Origin: Maridesulfovibrio sp.
Lineage (GTDB): Bacteria > Desulfobacterota > Desulfovibrionia > Desulfovibrionales > Desulfovibrionaceae
Direction: 5' to 3'
NCBI RefSeq assembly: GCF_963678865.1
Contig: NZ_OY787459.1
Span: forward strand, 1,392,501-1,456,500
Length of the DNA: 64,000 nucleotides
Positions 51,299-59,708 of the stretch are shown here, one piece after another. A program made the position numbers and the translations under genes. Position 1 is the first letter of the stretch. Each line of letters opens with the position of its first letter. The notes under the pieces are model-generated. The model did not search any database, was not told the DNA's origin, and was given only the letters and a program-made list of their open reading frames with translations.

Positions 51299-52684
51299 TT
51301 ATTTACCAACGCAAAATTTTTCAAAGATTGAATTCAATACTTCCTGCGGCGTAATCTCCCCGGTTATCTCCGAAAGAGCACTGCAGGCAGACTCAAGGCG
51401 CACACCAAGGAGATCATATGGAACTTGCATCTCAATATCTTCCATGAGCTCTTCAAGTTCCGCGTGAGCCTTTTTAAGGGTAGCTGCCTGCCGGGAGTTG
51501 GGCACCAGCTCATCAGGATCAGGTTCGCCTGCACCCTTAAGGATATGCTCGCGGATAAGCTCAGCCAAACGCTCAATACCTTGTCCCTTTTTGGCCGAAA
51601 TTTCAACAACCTCGTAACCGGATTCGCGCATGATATCAGCAGGAGCAGGATCAGCCTGTTCAAGATCCGACTTGTTGATTACGGCCAGACATTTTCCGGC
51701 CATATCAGCAAATTGCGGATCAAGGTCGGCAAGTGCAAACGGTTTGGAACCATCTATAATCAGCAGAATCAAATCAGCCTGAGCAGCAAGATCACGCCCC
51801 ATATCCAGACCGGCCAGCTCCACGGCATCGCTTGTTTCACGCAGCCCGGCTGTATCAACCACCCGAACCTGCAATCCGTCGAGGTTCAGGGTTTCTTCTA
51901 TAAAATCACGGGTTGTTCCCGGAATGTCTGTAACAATAGCCCGATTACGCCCCAAAAGGGCATTGAGCAGACTGGATTTTCCGGCGTTAACCTCACCCGA
52001 AAGAACGGCCAGACCGCCCTCACGCCAGGCTTTGGTACGTTCTACCCCGGAAAGGATTTCGAAAATATTTTTTACTGCGTCCCCCACTTCGGACTGCATC
52101 CGCTCAAGGGGCAGACACTCCAACTCGTCTTCAGGAAAATCAACAGCGACACAAAGCTGCGCCCTCAGTTCCTCAAGACGTGCCCGCAAGCTACTGATAC
52201 GTTCTCCGAGCACACCAGAAAGTTTGACCTTGGCCAGTTGAGCCGCCCCGCGTGATGGAGCGTGAATCATTTCCGCAACAGCTTCAGCCTGAGTAAGGTC
52301 CATCCTACCATTTAGAAAAGCACGCAGTGTAAACTCCCCGGCATTTGCCAGCCGTGCCCCCCTTGCAAGCACTTCACCAAGAACCGCGCCGAGTATCGCA
52401 CGCCCACCATGGCAATTGATCTCTACGGTATCTTCCCCGGTATATGAATTAGGTCCGGGCATGAAAACCGCAAGAACGTCATCGATTTCCAATGAATCAG
52501 AATCATGAATGGTTCCATAATGCATGGTGTAGGGTTTGAATCCGGCAAAGGACTCTTTTGCCGGACTGAAGATATCACCGGCAATTGTCAGGGCTTTTTC
52601 ACCACTGATTCTGATAATCCCGACTCCACCGTCTCCCGGAGGAGTGGCAATAGCGGCAATGGTTCCGCTGGAGGTGATGGACAT
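51299..52684 (-). CDS. mnmE: tRNA uridine-34 modification GTPase
   Basis: 461 residues from ATG 52684 with AGGGAG eight bases upstream. TIAAIATPPGDGGVGIIRISG opens the folate-binding domain; the GTPase insert has P-loop GEVNAGKSSLLN, GTTRDFIEE, and DTAG with NKSD; the C-terminus ends FCVGK, giving the conserved Cys. With MnmG it modifies the wobble uridine of several tRNAs. Upstream 86-base gap to jag holds a hairpin (52711-52740). Canonical place in the rpmH-rnpA-yidD-yidC-jag-mnmE cluster. Confidence 0.96.
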   Translation of the reverse strand: MSITSSGTIAAIATPPGDGGVGIIRISGEKALTIAGDIFSPAKESFAGFKPYTMHYGTIHDSDSLEIDDVLAVFMPGPNSYTGEDTVEINCHGGRAILGAVLGEVLARGARLANAGEFTLRAFLNGRMDLTQAEAVAEMIHAPSRGAAQLAKVKLSGVLGERISSLRARLEELRAQLCVAVDFPEDELECLPLERMQSEVGDAVKNIFEILSGVERTKAWREGGLAVLSGEVNAGKSSLLNALLGRNRAIVTDIPGTTRDFIEETLNLDGLQVRVVDTAGLRETSDAVELAGLDMGRDLAAQADLILLIIDGSKPFALADLDPQFADMAGKCLAVINKSDLEQADPAPADIMRESGYEVVEISAKKGQGIERLAELIREHILKGAGEPDPDELVPNSRQAATLKKAHAELEELMEDIEMQVPYDLLGVRLESACSALSEITGEITPQEVLNSIFEKFCVGK

Positions 52685-52710
52685 ATGTATTTCTCCCTGA
52701 AAGAAAGGAT

Positions 52711-52740
52711 AAACCCCGCAGACTGCAGTCCACGGGGTTT
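52711..52740 (-). terminator. Hairpin between jag and mnmE
   Basis: AAACCCCG/CGGGGTTT with an inner GAC/GTC stem, without a clear T-run on the minus strand. It may attenuate read-through from jag into mnmE rather than stop it. Confidence 0.45.
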
Positions 52741-52770
52741 TCAAAATCATTATTCACCGCTCGTGAACAA

Positions 52771-54279
52771 TTAGTAACGGTTGTAACGCTCACTGTTGTA
52801 ATTAGCGCTGTTATCTTCTTTGTTGCGGTCGTTACGGCGGTTATTATTATAGCGGGACTGACGGTTACCGAAGTTGTCATCAGGCCGATAACGGTTGCCG
52901 TAATTATCATCAAAAGGAGCCGGACGGTTGAATTCTTCACGATTTCCGAAGTTTTCATCCCGCTTCCGATTGTCGTAATTGTCGTTGCGGTCATTTCTGC
53001 GGCCACGATAATTATCAGTACGCTCGGTGCGCCCACGATAATTCTCGGTACGCTCGGTGCGCTCGGTGCGCCCGCGATAATTCTCGGTACGCTCAGTGCG
53101 CCCGCGATAATTCTCAGTACCCTCGGTGCGGGTATTACGACGACCACGGTAATTCTCGGTACGTTCGTTGCCGTCACGACGAGTTCTGCTACGGTCAGTA
53201 CTGCGGGATTCGTAACGCTCATTACCGCTATTGTAATTTTCGTTACGTCTTCCGCCTCCTCCGCTACGGCTGCGGCGGGGCAGGATCAGGACCCTCTTCA
53301 TAGGCCCTTCACCCTTGCTGCGGGTATTAACATGCTTATCTTCCTGCAGAGCCATGTGTACAACCCTGCGGTGATAAGAGCTAAGCGGTTTTGTGGACTG
53401 TACACGTCCGGTATGCATGGCTTTGTCGGCAAGATGCCAAGCCAGCTGACGGAGCTTTTCGTCCTGACGTTCGCGATAGTCACCGGTATCGATCTGCACA
53501 CGTACAGAAGTCTGCAGTTTCTTGGAAACCATACGATTGCAAAGATACTGCAGGGAAGACAGAGTCTGTCCCTCACGACCAATGATCAGGCCGGAATTTT
53601 CTTCATCGTTGACCAGAACGTTAACGCGGTCTTCACCAACTTCGATTTCGAGTTTGGGTTTATCCTGAATGATCGGTTCAATCATCATTTCAAGAGCTTC
53701 ACGAACTGCGGCTGCAATATCTTCAGGATCACCTTCCATTATGCTGCGCGGTTCACGGCGTTCTTCAAAATGCTCCTCGCGCTGCTCTTCTGCAAATTCT
53801 TCCTGCGGTTCTTCCGGGCTTTCAACAACTGCCGGAGCAGAAGCTTCTTCCCTTACAGCAACTTCGCTTTCAGGCTTGAGTGCAACTTCACCCTCTTCCT
53901 TCACAGCAATATCAGCCTCAGGCTTGACTGCGGGAACTTCAGGTTCGGTACGCGGAGCAGGAGCGCTCTCCCCTTTGGCTACCGGAACCTGCTCATCGCG
54001 GCGTCGGTCAGCTCTGGGCGCTCTCTGTTCACCTTGATCTCTTCCCTGCTGACGTCCTCTTCCCCTTCTGGAATCATCATTGGTTGCAGAGCGGGTATCC
54101 CCGCCTCTGGGACGTGCTTTGACCTTAGCGTTTTTCTTGCCCACCAGACCGAAAACTCCGGTGGAACCTCCGCTGATAATCTCAATCTCAAGTTTATCGC
54201 GATTCAGACTAAAATGATCACAGGCGTTATTTATCGCCTCGTCCAAATTCTTCCCCTGGAATTCTTTGAATTCGCTCAT
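52771..54279 (-). CDS. jag: Jag/KhpB RNA-binding protein with long basic repeat tail
   Basis: 502 residues, about twice the size of typical Jag. Residues 1-50 are a Jag_N domain (FKEFQGKNLDEAINNACDHF). An acidic/proline-rich linker (about 75-190) leads to the KH domain with IIGREGQTLSSLQYL and the R3H domain (about 285-335, SSYHRRVVHMALQ). The last ~150 residues are low complexity, built of Arg, Asn, Tyr, Gly and Glu/Asp, with five tandem E/DNYRGR units and NRxxDNxxNR motifs. The tail resembles eukaryotic RGG-type RNA-binding segments. Jag works with YidC and RNA; the tail's role is unknown. Confidence 0.92.
   Translation of the reverse strand: MSEFKEFQGKNLDEAINNACDHFSLNRDKLEIEIISGGSTGVFGLVGKKNAKVKARPRGGDTRSATNDDSRRGRGRQQGRDQGEQRAPRADRRRDEQVPVAKGESAPAPRTEPEVPAVKPEADIAVKEEGEVALKPESEVAVREEASAPAVVESPEEPQEEFAEEQREEHFEERREPRSIMEGDPEDIAAAVREALEMMIEPIIQDKPKLEIEVGEDRVNVLVNDEENSGLIIGREGQTLSSLQYLCNRMVSKKLQTSVRVQIDTGDYRERQDEKLRQLAWHLADKAMHTGRVQSTKPLSSYHRRVVHMALQEDKHVNTRSKGEGPMKRVLILPRRSRSGGGGRRNENYNSGNERYESRSTDRSRTRRDGNERTENYRGRRNTRTEGTENYRGRTERTENYRGRTERTERTENYRGRTERTDNYRGRRNDRNDNYDNRKRDENFGNREEFNRPAPFDDNYGNRYRPDDNFGNRQSRYNNNRRNDRNKEDNSANYNSERYNRY
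52980..53190 (-). repeat. Tandem repeats encoding the ENYRGRTERT units of Jag
   Basis: A 30-base-like repeat (GGTACGCTCGGTGCGCCCGCGATAATTCT variants) occurs about five times within the jag tail. Units match at both codon and amino-acid level, so they could expand or shrink by slippage. Confidence 0.8.
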
Positions 54280-54330
54280 TCTATCTCCTGATTGTTCTTC
54301 ACTCCATTAACTCCGATTAGCTTTTCCGCG

Positions 54331-55950
54331 CTAATTCTTCACGTTGCGCATCATCATCCACTGCTGTGCAATTGAAAGAACGTTGTTCACCATCCAGTAT
54401 ACAACCAACCCGGCAGGGAAGTTGAGGAACATAAAAGTGAAAACGAGGGGCAGAAACATCATGATCTTCTGCTGGGTCGGATCGCCTGCTGAAGGTGTCA
54501 TCTTCTGCTGCAGGAACATGGTCGCACCCATCACGATAGGAGTGATGTAAAGCGGGTCTTTAGCCGAAAGGTCGGCCAGCCATACAATATCAGTAAAAGG
54601 CAGGTAATGGATAAAATCAGCATGCCTGAGAGCAACTGTTCCCATCAACGCCCTGTACAGTCCGAAGAAAACCGGAATCTGCAGCATCATGGGCAGGCAA
54701 CCGCCGGCCGGGTTGACATTGTATGTCTTATAGAGCTGCATCATCTCTTTATTGAGAGCTTCCTTGTCATCGCCGTGCTTTTCGCGGAGTTTGGACATCA
54801 TGGGCTGCAAACGTTTCATCTGCTCCATGGATTTGTAACTCTTGTGAGAAAGGGGCCAGAAAAGAATCTTGATAACAATAGTCAGCAGTATGATTGCAAT
54901 ACCGTAGTTGTGCGTGAACTGGTGAAACCATTCAAGAGCCACAACAAGAGGCTTGGCGATGATATCGAACCAACCGAAATCAATAGCCTTGTCCAGTTCA
55001 CCGGGAACTTTAGCCATCAACTCTGCATCCATTGGCCCGAAGTAGTAGGAGCAAGTCAACTTGCGTTCAATATCCTTGTCAAAGGAAATATTCTGTTCTG
55101 CGGCAATGCGAAAGATATCATCCTGCAGTTTACCCTTCATGGTCACTGAATCAGCAGCAGGAACAAGAGCAAGGATGAAGTAGTTGGAATCAATGGCTGC
55201 CCATTCGATTTTTCCAGTTTCGCTTACACCGGTTTCAGCGAGTGTATCGCGGTCTTTTTCCTCAGCCAGACCTTCAGCATTGTACCAAGCTATTCTGGTA
55301 GGATTGTAACGGTCATCAGCAGCTGTCAGGCTTTTGGTTGCGGTAGTGAAGGCAATACGGCCCATTCCGCTGGGGTTGGATTTATTGATAACTCTCACGT
55401 CCTCGTCAATGAGGTAGTTATCGGCATGAAATGTGAGACGGCGCTCGATCCTGAATCCTTCCACATCACCACGAAAAATAAGTGAACCGAGCTTATCACC
55501 GTCGAGATTGAGGTCAGCACCCTCATAACCCCAGACGCCGCTGGCCCAAGTGGGAATACCATTGAGAATAAGTCCCATGGGAGCTTTATTCAGGGCATTG
55601 GTACCGACCATGTCCACATCCGGGGAGTCGGCAGCAATCGTTGCCTTGAACCTTTTAAGTTTGAAACTTTCAAGAAGCCCGCCCTGAGAGTTGATCACAG
55701 CGGAATAGAGAGGAGTTTCTACGGTGAGTTTTGTTCCCTTGGCAGAAACGATAGCGCTTATGGAAGCGGGATCAGGCAGTTGGTTTGATACAGGTCCGGT
55801 GACATTGGAATCAACGGCCTGTTTTGGTTGTGCGGTTTGTTCCTGCTTGGCAGGCGCGGGCTGCTGAGGCTGGGGAGGAAAAAGAAATTGCCAACCGAGA
55901 AGAACTGCAAACGAAAGGGCTACAGCCAAAATAACGCGTTTATTATCCAT
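54331..55950 (-). CDS. yidC: Membrane protein insertase
   Basis: 539 residues, Gram-negative YidC form with a signal-anchor helix (about 8-24), a large periplasmic domain, and a C-terminal insertase core. MSHKSYKSMEQMKRLQPMMSKLREKHGDDKEALNKEMMQLYK is the family's coiled region, followed by GGCLPMMLQIPVFFGLYRAL and the last helices ending VYWMVNNVLSIAQQW. A typical intact insertase. It sits between yidD and jag in the conserved cluster. Confidence 0.96.
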   Translation of the reverse strand: MDNKRVILAVALSFAVLLGWQFLFPPQPQQPAPAKQEQTAQPKQAVDSNVTGPVSNQLPDPASISAIVSAKGTKLTVETPLYSAVINSQGGLLESFKLKRFKATIAADSPDVDMVGTNALNKAPMGLILNGIPTWASGVWGYEGADLNLDGDKLGSLIFRGDVEGFRIERRLTFHADNYLIDEDVRVINKSNPSGMGRIAFTTATKSLTAADDRYNPTRIAWYNAEGLAEEKDRDTLAETGVSETGKIEWAAIDSNYFILALVPAADSVTMKGKLQDDIFRIAAEQNISFDKDIERKLTCSYYFGPMDAELMAKVPGELDKAIDFGWFDIIAKPLVVALEWFHQFTHNYGIAIILLTIVIKILFWPLSHKSYKSMEQMKRLQPMMSKLREKHGDDKEALNKEMMQLYKTYNVNPAGGCLPMMLQIPVFFGLYRALMGTVALRHADFIHYLPFTDIVWLADLSAKDPLYITPIVMGATMFLQQKMTPSAGDPTQQKIMMFLPLVFTFMFLNFPAGLVVYWMVNNVLSIAQQWMMMRNVKN

Positions 55951-55980
55951 GTCTTTTTTTACTCACTAAAAATTTGTCCC

Positions 55981-56244
55981 TCAGATCAAACCGGGACTGC
56001 GCGGTGGATTTTTTTTATGGGCGGGAACGGGATCATATCCGCCCTTGCATAGCGGATTACAACGCATCAGACGCCACAAAGCATACATCCCCCCTCTGAG
56101 CACTCCATGAAGGGATATAGCCTCTATGGCGTATTGCGAGCAGGTAGGATGGAAGCGGCAACACCCCGGAAACAACGGGGATATAAACTTCTGATAAAAA
56201 CGTATCGGGTAAAGAAACAGAGTCCGCATTCCCTGATTTCTCAT
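55981..56244 (-). CDS. yidD: Membrane insertion factor YidD
   Basis: 87 residues. It contains [28 protein letters not shown] and [14 protein letters not shown], the conserved YidD/Hly region with its clustered Cys. Start ATGA overlaps the rnpA stop by 4 bases. It assists YidC-dependent insertion; not essential in model organisms. The gap to yidC is 30 bases. Confidence 0.93.
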   Translation of the reverse strand: MRNQGMRTLFLYPIRFYQKFISPLFPGCCRFHPTCSQYAIEAISLHGVLRGGMYALWRLMRCNPLCKGGYDPVPAHKKNPPRSPGLI

Positions 56245-56621
56245 TGCTTCTCACCAGCAGAGGGAAGATTATTAATCTTTCCTATCATGGGAAGAAGTTC
56301 TTTTTCGACCAGACTATAATCCACAGTCTTGCCGTTCAGCACACGCTTGGGCACAATAATGATATCCGCACGCACCTGAAAATTATCCTGATTGAGCCTG
56401 AAAAAACTTCGCAAAACCCTTTTGATCCGGTTCCTGACAACTGCAGGTCCCTTCTTTCTGCTCACGGTAAGGCCCAAACGAACCCCGCCGGGGCCGCTAC
56501 CATGACACAGCACAAAGAGTATAAAACTCCTTGTGAAGAGCTTCTTTCCCTGCTCATAGCAGAGATCAAATTCAGGCTTCCTGAGGAGCTTGTGCTCCTT
56601 TGTCCAAATTAAACGGCTAAT
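56241..56621 (-). CDS. rnpA: Ribonuclease P protein component, apparent AUU start
   Basis: 126 residues if translation starts at ATT 56621. In this frame the conserved N-terminus [20 protein letters not shown] and [13 protein letters not shown] are followed by the [19 protein letters not shown] core that binds RNase P RNA. No ATG, GTG or TTG occurs in frame upstream of GTG 56513, and that GTG would delete about 36 conserved residues. AAAGGG lies nine bases before ATT 56621; the frame is closed by a stop just upstream. Start overlaps the rpmH end by 13 bases. A sequencing or assembly error is the alternative. Confidence 0.8.
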   Translation of the reverse strand: MSRLIWTKEHKLLRKPEFDLCYEQGKKLFTRSFILFVLCHGSGPGGVRLGLTVSRKKGPAVVRNRIKRVLRSFFRLNQDNFQVRADIIIVPKRVLNGKTVDYSLVEKELLPMIGKINNLPSAGEKQ

Positions 56622-56743
56622 CTTTTACGACCCTTTGCACGACGTCTTGCGATAACAGCACGACCATTTTTGCTGCGGGAACGAACGAGAAAACCGTGGG
56701 TTCTTTTTCTTCTGCATTTACTGGGCTGGTAAGTTCTTTTCAT
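56609..56743 (-). CDS. rpmH: 50S ribosomal protein L34
   Basis: 44 residues. [20 protein letters not shown], then [24 protein letters not shown], a complete L34. GGAG lies eight bases before the ATG. First gene of the rpmH-rnpA-yidD-yidC-jag-mnmE run; dnaA and a replication origin, often near it, are not in the window. Confidence 0.98.
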   Translation of the reverse strand: MKRTYQPSKCRRKRTHGFLVRSRSKNGRAVIARRRAKGRKRLAV

Positions 56744-57110
56744 GTCTATTTCTCCAAAAATGAATAACGTTATAAAGCCGGATACCAAATTCCAGCTACG
56801 AGGAACGGGAACATATATCCCCTACTTCAGGTATCGTCAAGAAATGTTTTCAATATAGTCATACAGCTAAGTGCTTTTAATCTCACTCTGAATAATCTAT
56901 GCTGCTGAAAAACGAAAACAAGTCCGCATACCCCGATGCGGCCCTGCTGTCAAAGTGAATTCATACATAATGCTGACGTGGAGTCTTCTTAACTTGTTTA
57001 AACAGATTTATCACGGGCACATTTTTTTTTCACCGCTTTTTTTATTTTTTTAAGCGGAAACTTTTTAACAGCCCTGGGTATTCGGGCTGAATAACCTCAA
57101 GGAGAGACCT
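56744..57110. other. Intergenic region between rpmH and the LUD gene
   Basis: It should hold divergent promoters for the ribosomal cluster and the LUD gene. AT-rich, with a CAGCCC/GGGCTG hairpin (57069-57089) and a T-rich CCGCTT...AAGCGG dyad around 57032-57055. No DnaA-box cluster and no gene seen. Confidence 0.4.
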
Positions 57111-57761
57111 ATGAAACCGGTACAGACCTTCTGGGACATCAAACTCGGTGAAATCAAAGAAGTCTTCGAAGACAACGGATACGAAACATATATAGCGAAA
57201 AACCAGAACGCTGCAGCAGCACTGGTTCTGGATAAAATCATCCCCAAACTGAAGCCGAAATCCATCAGCTTCGGCGGTTCCATGACTGTGGTTGAATCCG
57301 GACTCTTTGATAAGATAAAACAACTTCAGAAAGTCAAAGTCATTGATACATACGACGTTCAGCCTCCCATGGCTGAAAGAATCGAACGCCGCCGCCAGTC
57401 CCTGCTCAGCGACCTTTTTATCACCAGCGCCAACGCTTTTACCGAAGAAGGGGAACTGGTTAACCTCGACGGCACAGGCAACCGTGTGGCTGCTATGGCT
57501 TTCGGTCCCCGCAATGTGGTAGTCATCGTCGGCCGCAACAAACTTTGCGCTGACCTTGATGCTGCTGTCAGCCGGGTTAAAGAATACGCTGCACCGGTCA
57601 ATGCCATGCGCCTCAAACGCAAAACCCCATGCGCTGTTACCGGTAAATGTCAGGACTGTAATTCCAAGGACCGGATATGCAACGTGTGGGCTATCACAGA
57701 AAAATCTTCGCCCAAGGGACGCATTCACGTAGTATTTGTCAATGAAGATTTAGGTTTCTAA
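57111..57761 (+). CDS. LUD domain protein (LutC/YkgG-like)
   Basis: 216 residues. FGGSMTVVESGLFDKI is the LUD core motif, with NVVVIVGRNKL and a C-terminal Cys-rich TPCAVTGKCQDCNSKDRICNVW typical of stand-alone LUD proteins, which may bind a cofactor or cluster. AAGGAGAG is just before the ATG. LUD proteins are linked to lactate oxidation in lut/lld operons, but no lactate dehydrogenase gene is adjacent. A hairpin follows at 57781-57821. Confidence 0.9.
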   Translation: MKPVQTFWDIKLGEIKEVFEDNGYETYIAKNQNAAAALVLDKIIPKLKPKSISFGGSMTVVESGLFDKIKQLQKVKVIDTYDVQPPMAERIERRRQSLLSDLFITSANAFTEEGELVNLDGTGNRVAAMAFGPRNVVVIVGRNKLCADLDAAVSRVKEYAAPVNAMRLKRKTPCAVTGKCQDCNSKDRICNVWAITEKSSPKGRIHVVFVNEDLGF

Positions 57762-57780
57762 TTTTATACGTTAGAAGATC

Positions 57781-57821
57781 AGAGAGGGAGCCTCTATTAC
57801 TCAAAAAGGGCTTCCCTCTCT
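57781..57821 (+). terminator. Terminator after the LUD gene
   Basis: AGAGAGGGA/TCCCTCTCT with a long loop, then a T-rich tail ending TTTTT. It separates the LUD and UPF0280 genes. Confidence 0.6.
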
Positions 57822-57898
57822 GGAATATTTTTACTTACAACAGTTGCCCCGGAGCAAATTCACAGCACTGTCTTTACGGCATTTTCGAGAACCTACCC

Positions 57899-58633
57899 TT
57901 GAGCAAAAAACTTCATACAGACCACACCCGCAGTTACCGCAACAATGTCGCCCTGCCTGACACCGAGACCTCATTTCAGGTCGTTGTCGAACAGACTGAT
58001 TTATTTATTGTCGCTGAAAAAAATTTAAGCGAACAGGCTCTGGCTGCAGTCCATGAAATACGCGGTATTCTACAGGCTCATTTTGTACTCAATCCCGACT
58101 TTGCCACCAGCCTTGTTCCTGTTGCCGTGCCGGAGGATGTACACCCGGTAATTAAAGCCATGGCTGACGGCGCGCTGGTCTGCGGAGTCGGCCCCATGGC
58201 AGCTGTTGCCGGGGCAGTGGCCCAGTACGTGACGGAAAAACTGCTGCCATTTTCTTCTAATGTTATCGTTGAAAACGGCGGTGACATTTATATGCATTCC
58301 ACGAATCCAAGAAAGATTGCCCTGCTTTCCGAACCTGATTCAGGGGCAAAAATAGGTCTTGCAGTTGCAGCGGACGCCTTTCCGCTTTCCATCTGTTCAT
58401 CATCAGGGACCATCGGACATTCCCTCAGTCTCGGTAGTGGGGATCTGGTCACTGTCCGCGCCAAGGATGCGCGTTTTGCCGATGCTGCGGCTACAGCCCT
58501 TGCCAATCTGCTCAAATCCCCTGCGGATGTTCCGCTGGTCATAGAAAAAGCCCGCGCTCTCTCGGAACACGGGCTTGACGGTGTTTTCGTTCAATACGAC
58601 TCTAAAATAGGAGCCTGGGAGATCTTGAATTAA
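57899..58633 (+). CDS. UPF0280 family protein
   Basis: 244 residues from a TTG start (57899); no better start is seen in frame. The conserved blocks GVGPMAAVAGAVAQYV, VENGGDIYM and SICSSSGTIGHSLSLGSGD mark UPF0280, an ApbE-like family found in methanogens and sulfate reducers. These residues resemble the flavin-binding site of ApbE but function is not established. Located behind the LUD gene, separated by a terminator. Confidence 0.85.
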   Translation: MSKKLHTDHTRSYRNNVALPDTETSFQVVVEQTDLFIVAEKNLSEQALAAVHEIRGILQAHFVLNPDFATSLVPVAVPEDVHPVIKAMADGALVCGVGPMAAVAGAVAQYVTEKLLPFSSNVIVENGGDIYMHSTNPRKIALLSEPDSGAKIGLAVAADAFPLSICSSSGTIGHSLSLGSGDLVTVRAKDARFADAAATALANLLKSPADVPLVIEKARALSEHGLDGVFVQYDSKIGAWEILN

Positions 58634-58735
58634 TAGCTCTCTAGAAATTACATCCAGCTATGATTAAAAGCTGCAAAGCACACTACAAATTTTGGAATTT
58701 ATTACATTAGCCATTAGGACTGATGCGCATCAGGT

Positions 58736-59227
58736 TTATTGCGATACAGCGCGTTCAATTGCCATAAACGGCGGACCGTTGTTGTCTTCCCGACTTTTAT
58801 AAAGGGCCATGCGGTATCCGAAGGAGATGTACAGCGGCCCGGAATCAAACTGATCGGGCTTGAGTTCAAAATCAAAGGGTATGCCTTTTCCTTCCTCCAG
58901 CTTTTCAGGCGAAAAGACTTGCAACCCCTGAGCCAGAACATCGCCGTTCATGTCGCTCAGATAGCCTTGAATCCAAAGCTCCCCGATCCATCCGGCCCAC
59001 ATGGGGACGCTGTTCTTTTTGACAAAAGCTTCACCGCGCAAACCGAAACTATCTTTGCGTGGCACTATCTCATAATCAAATTTCATAAATTCCATCTGCA
59101 TTGTGCGCGGCGTCTCAAGCTTCCATGACTGCCGCTCCAGATGAGATACACCCAGATGCAGGCACCCAGATGCAGCAAACAGCATAAGCAATAAACAGAC
59201 GTAATTAAATGACTTCATAACATTCAT
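58736..59227 (-). CDS. Lipoprotein, unknown function
   Basis: 163 residues from ATG 59227 (GGGGAA four bases upstream). Lipobox ASGC with Cys22. The mature domain is beta-rich (WKLETPRTMQMEFMKFDYEIV, GWIGELWIQGYLSD) with no recognised family. It starts 22 bases after the thiamine-binding-type gene on the same strand. It is probably in the periplasm or outer membrane. Confidence 0.75.
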   Translation of the reverse strand: MNVMKSFNYVCLLLMLFAASGCLHLGVSHLERQSWKLETPRTMQMEFMKFDYEIVPRKDSFGLRGEAFVKKNSVPMWAGWIGELWIQGYLSDMNGDVLAQGLQVFSPEKLEEGKGIPFDFELKPDQFDSGPLYISFGYRMALYKSREDNNGPPFMAIERAVSQ

Positions 59228-59249
59228 TAAATTCCCCAAAACCACCAGA

Positions 59250-59543
59250 CTAGAGTTTGGATTCCACGGATGCAATCTTGCCGTGCAGCCGGTCAACCGC
59301 ACCTTTGCGGCAGTCGGCTTTCATCAACATATAAATGCGCTCGCAATCAGTTTCAAGTGCCTGATAACATTTTGTGACCACAGCCATAACTTCATCCCAC
59401 TCACCTTCAATGCAGGTTCCCATGGGACCAAGCTGACAGGGCAGACCGCATTCACGTATAATTTTTACAACTCTTGCCACATAAGGACTGACGCTCTCGC
59501 CTTTGTCTGTTGGAAAAATTGTCAATTCAACAAGAACACTCAT
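59250..59543 (-). CDS. Thiamine-binding-type protein (MTH1187/YkoF family)
   Basis: 97 residues from ATG 59543 (GGAG nine bases upstream). VELTIFPTDKGESVSPYVARVVKIIRECGL and QLGPMGTCIEGEWDEVM are the conserved beta-alpha-beta pieces of MTH1187/YqgV thiamine-binding proteins. No thi genes are nearby. Likely first gene of a two-gene unit with the lipoprotein gene. Confidence 0.88.
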   Translation of the reverse strand: MSVLVELTIFPTDKGESVSPYVARVVKIIRECGLPCQLGPMGTCIEGEWDEVMAVVTKCYQALETDCERIYMLMKADCRKGAVDRLHGKIASVESKL

Positions 59544-59708
59544 TTTGTAATTCTCCATACGCGTTGGCACGGTCTGTCAACGCATTAATAAATTAGACCC
59601 TGAAATGATACGCCTCAACGTAGGGCATATCGTACGAGACACCAACTTATATTGCGTAATAGAAAGAAATGAAAACAGGCGTCCAGCAAGGTGTCAGACC
59701 TCCTGAAT

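Noticed and set aside
52980..53190. Regular repeats that might be a CRISPR array
   Set aside because: Units are adjacent without unique spacers, lie inside the jag reading frame and encode a consistent peptide repeat.
56744..57110. oriC near rpmH
   Set aside because: No cluster of DnaA boxes and no dnaA gene; the region only looks like divergent promoters.
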